DNA from: Mucilaginibacter pedocola
Lineage (GTDB): Bacteria > Bacteroidota > Bacteroidia > Sphingobacteriales > Sphingobacteriaceae
Assembly (NCBI RefSeq): GCF_002013915.1
Contig: NZ_MBTF01000039.1
Coordinates: 124,001-188,000, forward strand
Length of the DNA: 64,000 nucleotides
Direction: 5' to 3'
The notes beneath the pieces were generated by a model. It worked only from the letters and a program-made list of their open reading frames with translations. It was not told where the DNA came from and ran no database searches. Positions within the stretch are counted from its first letter, which is position 1. Every line of letters starts with the position of its first letter. A program made the position numbers and the translations under genes. Below, in pieces: positions 52,301 to 58,924 of this stretch.

Positions 52301-52572
52301 CCGTTTATATCGGTAGTGATACCAATAGTGGTGCCTTTTATACGCACGCTTACACCCGGCAGGGGGGCATTTTTTTCGTCGGTTACTACGCCGCTTATTT
52401 TAGCCTGCGCAACCGTTAGCTTAGAGTTTACGGCAGTGCTTCCGTCCGGCAAATTACCCGGCACAGGCATAGTGCCGCCATGCGCACGCAGGTTTCCGCC
52501 TACCGCCAGCAGCGATACAGCAAAACACGCAGCGCCGCGCCTTAGCTTTTTTTGTAGAGGTTTATTGTTCAT
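49321..52572 (-). CDS. susC: SusC/RagA-type TonB-dependent receptor (uronate locus)
   Basis: A 1083-residue outer-membrane importer. The start is the ATG at 52572 (MNNKPLQKKLRRGAACFAVSLL); the upstream open frame has no signal peptide. Carboxypeptidase-regulatory-like domain at about 57-128 (AKISGVVTDEKNAPLPGVSV), LNEVVVIGYG at 134-143, plug with VYGAQSAGGVVAVTTKKG, and barrel ending FFATGFNVTF. There is no STN domain, fitting control by LacI rather than by an anti-sigma factor. Substrate: uronate oligosaccharides, inferred from the neighbours. Confidence 0.93.
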   Translation of the reverse strand: MNNKPLQKKLRRGAACFAVSLLAVGGNLRAHGGTMPVPGNLPDGSTAVNSKLTVAQAKISGVVTDEKNAPLPGVSVRIKGTTIGITTDINGKFSLDADAGATLVFTFIGYQTKEVVVGAAAQYNVQMAPNSRDLNEVVVIGYGTRAVKDVTGAITSVKADKFENDNPTSVADVLRGAVPGISVALNTSAKGASAGDFQVRGKASLSGNVQPLIVLDGVIYFGDLADINPNDIDRVDVLRDPSALAVYGAQSAGGVVAVTTKKGKKGGSVITLNANMGIAQLLQNQEYYQGEDFLHWRSDVQRSANVTKPYYFYSDPRALPEGVTVDQFMSGSTGDPVDVYLQRLGLFPNEITNYKNNKVTDWSKLIFRNGVRQDYTASLSGRSETVSYYFSGNYTRNENLIKGGDYNNTRFRANLEGKAAKFLTIGLNAQFAVRDESHSANPFNLAGYDLNEADWGQIINSSPYGDVYKADGSLTRIATDDSGLNQRNPFLGNRYNQNVYRQNVLFSTLFTRVDLPFGFKYTLNFSPQFEAYRNFFFRPGANPNEIAVNGLTGTAYRSMEERYRYNLDNILTWNKTFGIHSFDATFLLNKEKYQTWYTRTNNSQFSPSDVLGYHNIGAGTLPVESSDDRVYNADGLMGRINYNLMGKYNFTFTARRDGFSPFGLTQPRQSYADGAVAWTFSDEKFFKTKFFDWLNYGKLRFGYGSNGNRLSSGTADPSIALAIIAGGKYPTVLPDGSVVNNNSIAITSLQNNLLTWERTTGPNLGLDFAILKNRLSGSIDVYNRKTTGLIVKRTLPPIMGYTTPDVYTNIGEVNNKGIEILLEGKIIQGKNFNWSANGTFYLNRNKLVHLYGSSTTTDANGNTTVVPEKNDIGNGWFIGRDVNVVWDYKVLGVWKTAEVDEAKKYGAVPGDFKLQDMNGDFKFTNDDKIFLGSTNPKFSWSLRNDFNFLRNFDFSFMLVSSIGQMRQFNLATNNPGSVGNGRMNAYKLPYWTADNQIDDYARLNSGSSGTTINIWRKSSFVRLQTVSLGYTFSPNLIKKLGMSSAKLFVNATNAAVFSGWPMWDPQNNGPTPRFFATGFNVTF

Positions 52573-52785
52573 ATTAACGTTGAGAGATGAGGTTTCTGAA
52601 AAAATTGGGGCATGAGAATTCCCCTGCGGTTTTTCTCCGCATTTTTTTTTAGTTTCAATAAAATGAGTTGAGATCTTCAGTGGTGCCGAGAGAGAGGGCA
52701 CCGGTGGCTTAGGCCACTATTTGAGTAATACTTGTTTCATGGGCGTACTTCGTTAGGTTTTACTTGGTTATTGGTTTTTGGTTTA
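52573..52785 (-). promoter_or_regulatory. susC leader with hairpins and a short uORF
   Basis: 213 bases between the DUF4350-like gene and susC. On the minus strand it has TGCGG/CCGCA (52625-52641), a GGGG/CCCC hairpin followed by a T-run, GGTGCC/GGCACC (52682-52702), GTGGC/GCCAC (52704-52717), and a seven-codon frame ATG...TAG (52740-52717, MKQVLLK). No clear -7 element is seen, so the leader may be part of a long transcript. Confidence 0.4.
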
Positions 52786-53574
52786 TTATTTCTTACGAGC
52801 AAGTGATAAAATATAGGCGGTGATGTCCGCCGCAGCTTTATCGTTGTCAAATTGGGCGGGCAGCCTGCCGTTCACGTATTCGTTATACAGCCAAGGGTCG
52901 CCAATGGCTATTACCGTGCCTTGGCCGTATTTGGTGCAGGCGGCTATTACGGTTCCGTTAGCTGCTTTCAGCATCGGTTGCGCTTTGCCGCTGATAGCAA
53001 TGCTGCACACATCCTTCATAAAAGGTTTTTTGGCCGTTTTAAAAATGGGGCTATTGCCGGTAGATATGCCGCCGTCTTCAAAATGAGCATCGTCAACCAC
53101 ATGGTTTTGGATATCGTTATTAAAGTGCAGCCCAAAAGCATCTGCCAGCAGGTTAAAGTGCGGCAACTCTACATTGGCGCTATCGTTGGCCATCAGCACC
53201 AATACGCCGCCCTGTTTTACCCATTTGCTAATGTTGGCTACATCAGCTTGCGTAACATAATTTGGCTGTGGGTTTTCTTTACGGCTATCGGGGTCAACAA
53301 TAATATAAGCCGATACGCCTTTCAGGTTTTCGGCGGTTGGCGCAGCATCAATGCTGGTTAGCGTTGCGCCCTGTGCTTTGAAGATACCACCCCATACAGA
53401 AAAGCCTGTATTACCGGTATCTTCCCACAGGTAATGGAAACGTTCGGGCTGGCCGTTCTTATCTTTTCGTGTTTCGTGGTTAAAATAATAATCTAATGCT
53501 ACGGTTTGTGCCGAGGCATTAAATGCAAAACCTGAATACACGAAGGCTATAATTGCAAGCAGCTTACGTTTCAT
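52786..53574 (-). CDS. Exported DUF4350/GATase-like protein of uronate loci
   Basis: A 262-residue secreted protein (signal MKRKLLAIIAFVYSGFAFNASAQ). Its body matches the alpha/beta domain found next to or fused to GH88/GH105 unsaturated uronyl hydrolases: ALDYYFNHETRKDKNGQPERFHYLWEDTGNTGFS, LKGVSAYIIVDPDSRKENPQP, WVKQGGVLVLMANDSANVE and GQGTVIAIGDPWLYNEY. The fold resembles class I glutamine amidotransferase-like domains but has no Cys-His-Glu triad I can see. Function is unknown. It opens the minus-strand arm, ahead of susC. Confidence 0.75.
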   Translation of the reverse strand: MKRKLLAIIAFVYSGFAFNASAQTVALDYYFNHETRKDKNGQPERFHYLWEDTGNTGFSVWGGIFKAQGATLTSIDAAPTAENLKGVSAYIIVDPDSRKENPQPNYVTQADVANISKWVKQGGVLVLMANDSANVELPHFNLLADAFGLHFNNDIQNHVVDDAHFEDGGISTGNSPIFKTAKKPFMKDVCSIAISGKAQPMLKAANGTVIAACTKYGQGTVIAIGDPWLYNEYVNGRLPAQFDNDKAAADITAYILSLARKK

Positions 53575-53637
53575 TTTTAGATAATATATTTTGGTAGAGT
53601 AGGGCCTTTAATTGGTAAAATGCATATTGCACTAATC

Positions 53638-53645
53638 CAAAAATA
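53638..53645 (-). promoter_or_regulatory. Candidate -7 element of the susCD arm
   Basis: On the minus strand TATTTTTG matches TAnnTTTG, 64 bases before the start at 53574. The -33 position is only weakly matched. A perfect palindrome lies about 45 bases further upstream. Confidence 0.4.
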
Positions 53646-53689
53646 CCCCGATTAGCTTACGGAGGGTTAATTTGAAGGATATTTATTTA

Positions 53690-53725
53690 CTACATCGTTT
53701 TCGACACGTTACGAAAACGATGTAG
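53690..53725. promoter_or_regulatory. Perfect 14-bp inverted repeat, candidate LacI-type operator
   Basis: CTACATCGTTTTCG (53690-53703) and CGAAAACGATGTAG (53712-53725) are exact complements around an 8-base spacer. No T-run follows on either strand. The half CGAAAACGAT resembles the CGATAACGTT core of the repeats at 56368 and 56587. It lies between the LacI gene and the DUF4350-susC-susD arm, where an operator is expected. Confidence 0.55.
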
Positions 53726-53782
53726 TTGAGATGTACGTCAAAAGAAATTTGGAAACACTAAGCCTATGAACCTGTAAATACC

Positions 53783-54817
53783 TTAGTTTTTGGGCGCGGT
53801 AGAAGAGCGGGTAAACAATTGGGTGGGCAATACCATGGTCTCAAAATCGTAAATAGGGCGTTTGGCTAAAATGATCTCGAGGAGCTTTTGGGTGGCCTTC
53901 TGCCCCATTTCAAAACCCGGCTGGTAAACCGAACTTAGCGAAGGGTTAAGCACATCGGCCAGCGTGGTATTGGTATAGCCAATTAAGGCCATCTCCTGTG
54001 GTATCTTCAGCTGGCGTTTGTTAAGCAGGTATAGTGTGGTGGTAGTTATCCTGTCGGATGTGGTGAATATGGCATCCGGCTTTTCGTCCAGCGCCAGCAG
54101 TTCATTCAACGCGTTCTCTACTTCGCCTATATCGCGGCCTCCGTGGGCGCAATGCTTTACATAGTCGGGGTGCACGGCCATGCCCGCATCTTCCAGCGCT
54201 TTTTGGTAACCGGCATAGCGTTCTTTGGTGATAGATATATTTGGCGGACTGGTAATATGTGCAATACGACGGTAACCCGAATCGAGCAGGTGGCGGGTGG
54301 CATCGTAGCCGCCTTTAAAATTATCGGCTATTACTTTATGGGTTTCAAAATCGTGCGCTACCCTATCAAAGAAAACAATAGGTAAACCCTGGCGGTGCAG
54401 GCTGCGCAGGTGGTCGAGGTCGGCGGTTTCAGTAGATAGCGATATCAGCAGCCCGTCTATCGAGCGGTGCGTAAGGTGCCCCACGTTCTTCACCTCCAGA
54501 TCGTACGACTCGTGTGTTTGGGTAATGATGACGTTAAAACCTGCCTCATAAGCAACGGATTCGATACCGTTTATCACCTGCGAAAAAAACTGGTTCTCTA
54601 TAGTAGAAACAATAATGCCGATGGATTTGCTGCGCCCCTGTTTAAGGCTTTGGGCTATGGGGTTGGGGCGGTAATTATGTTCTTTAGCGTACTCGTTTAC
54701 CAGCGCTTTGGTTTTCTCGCTTATCTCGTAACTATCGCGCAGGGCCTTAGAAACCGTAGATACAGAGAGGTTTAGCGCCGAAGCGATATCTTTTATAGTA
54801 ATGGAGCTGAAATTCAT
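53783..54817 (-). CDS. LacI-family transcriptional regulator of the uronate locus
   Basis: A 344-residue regulator. The N-terminal HTH is ITIKDIASALNLSVSTVSKALRDS, and the hinge NYRPNPIAQSLKQGRSKSIG leads to the periplasmic-binding-like effector domain (IENQFFSQVINGIESVAYEAGFNVIITQTH, AIFTTSDRITTTTLYLLNKRQ). I start at the ATG at 54817. Located between the MFS gene and the susCD arm. It should bind PurR-like sites such as those at 56368/56587 and respond to a uronate or its ketose derivative; the ligand is inferred. Confidence 0.88.
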   Translation of the reverse strand: MNFSSITIKDIASALNLSVSTVSKALRDSYEISEKTKALVNEYAKEHNYRPNPIAQSLKQGRSKSIGIIVSTIENQFFSQVINGIESVAYEAGFNVIITQTHESYDLEVKNVGHLTHRSIDGLLISLSTETADLDHLRSLHRQGLPIVFFDRVAHDFETHKVIADNFKGGYDATRHLLDSGYRRIAHITSPPNISITKERYAGYQKALEDAGMAVHPDYVKHCAHGGRDIGEVENALNELLALDEKPDAIFTTSDRITTTTLYLLNKRQLKIPQEMALIGYTNTTLADVLNPSLSSVYQPGFEMGQKATQKLLEIILAKRPIYDFETMVLPTQLFTRSSTAPKN

Positions 54818-54906
54818 AATTGGCCAATAGCCCGGCAACCCTTAGGGGTATGGCTGCTAAGCAAGTACCAATGTAATAAATTAATGCCGAATACAGCTAA
54901 ACCGCA

Positions 54907-56202
54907 CTACAATTTTACAACTTTCATGCGGGGCGATAGCAGGTGCATAAGCAGCCAGGCCACTAAATAAGCACAGGCGCATACACTAAAAATGATATTG
55001 TAACCCGTTGTAATGTTACCCGCATCTTTGGCCGATTGCAGCACCCAGCCAATAAAAAACGGGAAAACAATACCGCCCACAGAACCCGCCATACTGCCAA
55101 TACCCACTACTGAGCTTACGGCACGTTTAGGGAACATATCTGATGCGGTGGTAAAAATATTGGCGCTCCAGGCCTGGTGAGCAGCTGCCGCAAGCCCTAT
55201 AAGCCCAACTGCCTGCCAAATATTACCGGCATAGCGCGCCGCAAAAATAGGTAGCACACAAAGTGCAAATATGAACATGGCCGTTTTGCGGGCCTTGAAT
55301 ATAGGCATGCCGCTTTTGATGAACCAGGATGATAAAAACCCTCCGCCAATACTGCCTATAGTAGTAGCCGTATACACCAGCACCAGCGGCAGGCTTGGTT
55401 TACTCAGATCGAGTTTAAAGGTGGTTGAGAAATACGAAGGCAGCCAAAACAAAAAGAAGTACCAGATAGGGTCGGTCAGGAATTTGCCTACCACAAAGGT
55501 CCATGTTTGCCTGATGCCTAACAGCTCCACCCATTTCACCTTGGCTTCAGGGGCTTCGGCTACTTCAACGTCTTCGTTATCGCTATGGATATAAGCAACC
55601 TCGGCAGCGTTTATTTTTTTATGACGGGTGGGTATTTCGTAAAGTATTATCCAAAATACCAACCATACAAAGCCAATAGCACCCGTTATAATAAAAGCCA
55701 TCTGCCAGCCATACACGCCTAATATCCACGGCACCAAAACCGGTGCAACTACGGCGCCTATATTGGCCCCCGAGTTGAATATACCCGTAGCCAGCGCCCG
55801 CTCTTTTTTAGGAAACCACTCGGCAACTACCTTAATGGCAGCAGGAAAGTTCCCCGATTCGCCAAGGCCCAACGAAGCCCTTGCCGCGCCAAAACCGAGG
55901 GTAGACTTTGCCAAAGCATGCGCCATTGCCGCCACACTCCACACAATTAACGATATGGTGTACCCAAATTTGGTGCCTATCTTATCAATAAAATTACCGA
56001 AAAGCACCAAACCCAATGCATACGCCACCTGAAAAGCGATCACCATATTCTTATAATCCTGCTCCGACCAGTTGAACTCTTTTTCGAGCGTGGGCTTTAG
56101 CAAACCGATCACCTGCCTGTCGAGGTAGTTAATGGTAGTGGCAAAAAACAACAGGGCGACTACCACCCAACGGTAATTAGTTTTTGGCGTATCGTTAGTC
56201 AT
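54907..56202 (-). CDS. exuT: MFS hexuronate transporter (ExuT-like)
   Basis: A 431-residue inner-membrane transporter with 12 predicted helices. The ExuT/NarK-like features are TINYLDRQVIGLLKPTLEKEF, the signature LGLGESGNFPAAIKVVAEWFPKKERALATGIFNSGANIGAV, and TASDMFPKRAVSSVVGIGSMAGS. It should import glucuronate, galacturonate or an unsaturated uronate by proton symport. It is divergent from the YhcH-GH88-KdgF-UxuA-lyase operon and upstream of lacI on the same strand. Confidence 0.87.
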   Translation of the reverse strand: MTNDTPKTNYRWVVVALLFFATTINYLDRQVIGLLKPTLEKEFNWSEQDYKNMVIAFQVAYALGLVLFGNFIDKIGTKFGYTISLIVWSVAAMAHALAKSTLGFGAARASLGLGESGNFPAAIKVVAEWFPKKERALATGIFNSGANIGAVVAPVLVPWILGVYGWQMAFIITGAIGFVWLVFWIILYEIPTRHKKINAAEVAYIHSDNEDVEVAEAPEAKVKWVELLGIRQTWTFVVGKFLTDPIWYFFLFWLPSYFSTTFKLDLSKPSLPLVLVYTATTIGSIGGGFLSSWFIKSGMPIFKARKTAMFIFALCVLPIFAARYAGNIWQAVGLIGLAAAAHQAWSANIFTTASDMFPKRAVSSVVGIGSMAGSVGGIVFPFFIGWVLQSAKDAGNITTGYNIIFSVCACAYLVAWLLMHLLSPRMKVVKL

Positions 56203-56367
56203 GCAGGTTTATGTATAGGTTTATGCAAAAGGGCGCTGCCTTTGCGGCAAGTTAAATAAAATATTGCTTGATAGATGCCTTGCCTTTTCGGCAGAATCAA
56301 CTATGGTTTATAATTGTTTGGCAAGTGTACAATTCTGCGGATGGATTTTGAAGGAAGCAGGAGAGTA

Positions 56368-56387
56368 TTTCTACGCAAACGTTATCG
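56368..56387. promoter_or_regulatory. PurR/LacI-like operator candidate, left copy
   Basis: TTTCTACGCAAACGTTATCG is the exact reverse complement of 56587-56606. The inner ACGCAAACGTTATCG resembles the PurR box ACGCAAACGTTTTCG, a LacI-family operator with central CG. It lies between the two divergent genes of the uronate locus. Confidence 0.6.
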
Positions 56388-56428
56388 GAGAGGAGGAATT
56401 TAGGGTTTCTATATTTTGACTAAACCAA

Positions 56429-56564
56429 AAGCGCAGGTGCGTGCGATTCCTTCCTTGGGGAAGGAGGAGGTAGGGGTTTATTGAACCATGCAAATTTCGC
56501 ATTGTGGCTATACCCCTCCCCGCCTTTGCGCTCAGGCAACCGCACCCCTCCCCAAGGAGGGAAT
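56429..56564. repeat. About 120-bp palindromic element, copy A3
   Basis: ATTCCTTCCTTGGGGAAGG (from 56446) pairs with CCCCTCCCCAAGGAGGGAAT (to 56564), inner GTAGGGGT/ACCCCT pairing. The TGCATT..GTGGCTA core and the GCCTTTGCGC segment are shared with copy A4 in inverted orientation. Confidence 0.78.
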
Positions 56565-56586
56565 AGCAAAAACACCTCACCGTTAA

Positions 56587-56606
56587 CGATAACGTTTGCG
56601 TAGAAA
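56587..56606. promoter_or_regulatory. PurR/LacI-like operator candidate, right copy
   Basis: CGATAACGTTTGCGTAGAAA, the inverted partner of 56368-56387, ends 102 bases before the YhcH start. With the left copy it frames the 200-base region holding repeat A3, an arrangement that could allow a repression loop. Confidence 0.6.
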
Positions 56607-56708
56607 AACCCAAACCAAACCGCATTTCTTCAGCTATTTGCTTTGTAATATTGGCCACTGATCGCACAGTATACCGTCGTCGTACAACAAACCAATTACC
56701 TCAAAACC

Positions 56709-57308
56709 ATGAATTTTAAAACCATATACCGGCTGTTGATAGCCTTAACCTGCTTTATCATGACAGATACTACCGCATTTGCCCAAAGCCCCGCCGCGCA
56801 GCAATGGATGGCCGGTGGCAGCTGGAAGAACGGGCTGAAACTGAACCTGCACCCATCAACCAACGCTACAGAGTTTCAGGCCCAGTACCAGAAGAACAAA
56901 GCCCTTTGGGATAAGGTATTCGTTTTTCTGAAAAACACTAACCTTGATACTTTAAGCATAGGCAAGCATACGCTCGATGGAGATAATGCTTACGTAAGCG
57001 TTACCGAAGCCCCATCAAAAGAGCTTGATAAAGCGGGTTGGGAATCGCACAAAAAATACATCGATCTTCAATACGTCATCCGCGGTAAAGAGCAAATAGG
57101 CGTTGCACCTGCTGATAAGGCTACCGTAACCAAGCCCTATGACGAAAGTAAGGATGTAGCCAACTACACCGCGGAAGGCACCTATTATACTGCCGAACCC
57201 GGCACCTTCTTTCTTTTCTTCCCGCAGGATGCCCACCGGCCCAATATTAAAGTACCGGGCTTTGATGTGGTGAAAAAACTGGTGGTAAAAATTAAAGTGG
57301 CCAACTAA
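56709..57308 (+). CDS. YhcH/YjgK/YiaL-family protein with signal peptide
   Basis: A 199-residue protein. The first 26 residues (MNFKTIYRLLIALTCFIMTDTTAFAQ) are a signal peptide, and residues 45-199 are a DUF386 (YhcH/NanQ-like) beta-sandwich with ESHKKYIDLQYVIRGKEQIGV and FLFFPQDAHRPNIKV. Relatives are cytoplasmic, about 150 residues, and some (NanQ) are sugar anomerases. The export of this one is unusual. It is the first gene of the five-gene operon, 7 bases before GH88, suggesting it acts on uronate anomers outside the cytoplasm. Confidence 0.82.
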   Translation: MNFKTIYRLLIALTCFIMTDTTAFAQSPAAQQWMAGGSWKNGLKLNLHPSTNATEFQAQYQKNKALWDKVFVFLKNTNLDTLSIGKHTLDGDNAYVSVTEAPSKELDKAGWESHKKYIDLQYVIRGKEQIGVAPADKATVTKPYDESKDVANYTAEGTYYTAEPGTFFLFFPQDAHRPNIKVPGFDVVKKLVVKIKVAN

Positions 57309-57315
57309 TATCTCT

Positions 57316-58536
57316 ATGAAAAAGCTTTTACTCATCACAGCATTTGCGGCGGTCGTGCAAACCGCATCGGCACAAAAAAACACCGACAAAATATTCGGTT
57401 TTGCGCAGCATCAAACCAAAGTATTGCTGGCCGAAACTGCTAAAGCCAAAGCAGCGGCAACCAAACCAAACATATTTTCGCCAAGGGCGCTTAGTGCTAA
57501 CGGCGACCTGGTGCTGGTGAATTCGAGGGATTGGTGCAGCGGATTTTTCCCGGGCAACCTGTGGTTTTTGTATGAATATACGGGCGATAAATACTGGAAG
57601 GAACAGTCGGAGCCGTTCACTACCGTGATGGAGGCCGAAAAAATTAACACCGGTACGCACGACCTTGGTTTTATGGTGTATAACAGTGTGGGCAATGCTT
57701 ACCGGCTAACGCATGAGGATAAATACAAGGCGGATATTATTGCTGCGGCTAAGTCGCTGGTTACGCGTTTTAACCCTACCATAGGCTGCATTAAATCGTG
57801 GGATTTTAACAAAGCCTGGAAGTTCCCGGTAATTATTGATAATATGATGAATTTGGAATTACTGTTCGAAGCCACAAAACTCAGCGGCGATTCCAGCTTT
57901 TATAAGGTGGCTGTGGCGCATGCCAACACCACCATGAAGAACCACTTCAGGGCCGATAATAGTTCGTTCCACGTAGTAGACTACGACCCTGAAACCGGGC
58001 AGGTAGCTCATCGGCAAACGCACCAGGGATTTGCCGATAGCTCTGCCTGGGCTCGCGGGCAGGCATGGGGACTGTATGGCTACACCCTTTGCTACCGCGA
58101 AACCGGCAACAAGATATACCTGCAACAAGCCGAAAAGATAGCCAAATACATCTTCAGCAACCCGCAAATGCCTGCCGACCTTGTTCCCTATTGGGACTAC
58201 GATGCTGCCAAACTGGGCAACCAACCGCGCGATGCATCGGCAGCCGCCATTGCAGCTTCGGCCTTGTATGAACTGAGCACTTTCAGCAAAAACGGAAAGG
58301 CTTATAAAAAAACAGCGGATAAGATACTGAATAGCCTGAGCAGCAACTACCAGCCGCAACCCGATAGTGCACGCGGCTTCCTATTACTGCACAGCACCGG
58401 GCACAAACCTGCCAACAGCGAAATTGATGTACCCATTATTTATGCCGATTATTACTACCTGGAAGCCGCGCTTCGCCAAAAGCGTTTGGCCAACAAAAAG
58501 CCGGTGTTGAACGAAACGGGTAAACTAAAGAACTGA
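57316..58536 (+). CDS. GH88 unsaturated glucuronyl hydrolase
   Basis: A 406-residue exported enzyme (signal MKKLLLITAFAAVVQTASAQ) with the (alpha/alpha)6 barrel of GH88. The two catalytic aspartates are in GTHDLGFMVYNSVGNAYRLT (about residue 115) and VIIDNMMNLELLFEA (about residue 176). Family-typical WARGQAWGLYGYTL, PRDASAAAIAASALYELS are present. It hydrolyses delta-4,5-unsaturated uronyl ends left by lyases. It overlaps none of its neighbours but is followed by KdgF after 1 base. Confidence 0.9.
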   Translation: MKKLLLITAFAAVVQTASAQKNTDKIFGFAQHQTKVLLAETAKAKAAATKPNIFSPRALSANGDLVLVNSRDWCSGFFPGNLWFLYEYTGDKYWKEQSEPFTTVMEAEKINTGTHDLGFMVYNSVGNAYRLTHEDKYKADIIAAAKSLVTRFNPTIGCIKSWDFNKAWKFPVIIDNMMNLELLFEATKLSGDSSFYKVAVAHANTTMKNHFRADNSSFHVVDYDPETGQVAHRQTHQGFADSSAWARGQAWGLYGYTLCYRETGNKIYLQQAEKIAKYIFSNPQMPADLVPYWDYDAAKLGNQPRDASAAAIAASALYELSTFSKNGKAYKKTADKILNSLSSNYQPQPDSARGFLLLHSTGHKPANSEIDVPIIYADYYYLEAALRQKRLANKKPVLNETGKLKN

Positions 58537-58537
58537 C

Positions 58538-58891
58538 ATGATACAAAGCAATTTGTTCCAGATAGAAGAAGAAACCGAATGGGAAACCGTTGGCGAAGGC
58601 GTACAACGCAAAGTGATGGGTTTTGATAGTACGCTAATGATGGCGAAAGTAAAATTTGCCAAAGGCGGCGTTGGCGCTTTGCATAACCATGCCCACGCAC
58701 AAGTGGCTTATGTAGAAAGTGGTGTTTTTGAAATGACGATGGGCGAAACCGTCCGCATCATCCGCAAAGGCGACGGGTATTATGTGCCGCCTTTTACTGT
58801 ACACGGCTGCGTATGTTTGGAAGAAGGCATATTGATAGATGCCTTTAGCCCGGCACGCCTTGATTTTTTAAGTGCCGATAGCGATAAATAA
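58538..58891 (+). CDS. kdgF: KdgF-like cupin
   Basis: A 117-residue single-domain cupin without a signal peptide, so cytoplasmic. Metal ligands are visible in ALHNHAHAQVAYVESG (His49, His51, Gln55) and FTVHG (His89). KdgF converts 4,5-unsaturated uronate to the linear ketouronate in pectin and alginate breakdown. It starts 1 base after the GH88 stop and precedes UxuA in the same operon, supporting uptake of unsaturated monouronate into the cell. Confidence 0.85.
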   Translation: MIQSNLFQIEEETEWETVGEGVQRKVMGFDSTLMMAKVKFAKGGVGALHNHAHAQVAYVESGVFEMTMGETVRIIRKGDGYYVPPFTVHGCVCLEEGILIDAFSPARLDFLSADSDK

Positions 58892-58924
58892 TACTTTGTA
58901 ATTTAGGCGCACAAAACAACAACA

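Larger units (their letters stand above)
56203..56708. other. Divergent regulatory region of the uronate locus
   Basis: 506 bases between the MFS and YhcH genes. It holds a 20-bp perfect inverted repeat (56368-56387 and 56587-56606) surrounding a palindromic element (56429-56564). No gene is supported. Confidence 0.7.

Noticed and set aside
51670..52419. Long open frame on the plus strand opposite susC of the uronate locus (249 codons)
   Set aside because: It is antisense to a well-supported SusC gene, has low-complexity His/Tyr/Gly composition and no recognisable domain.
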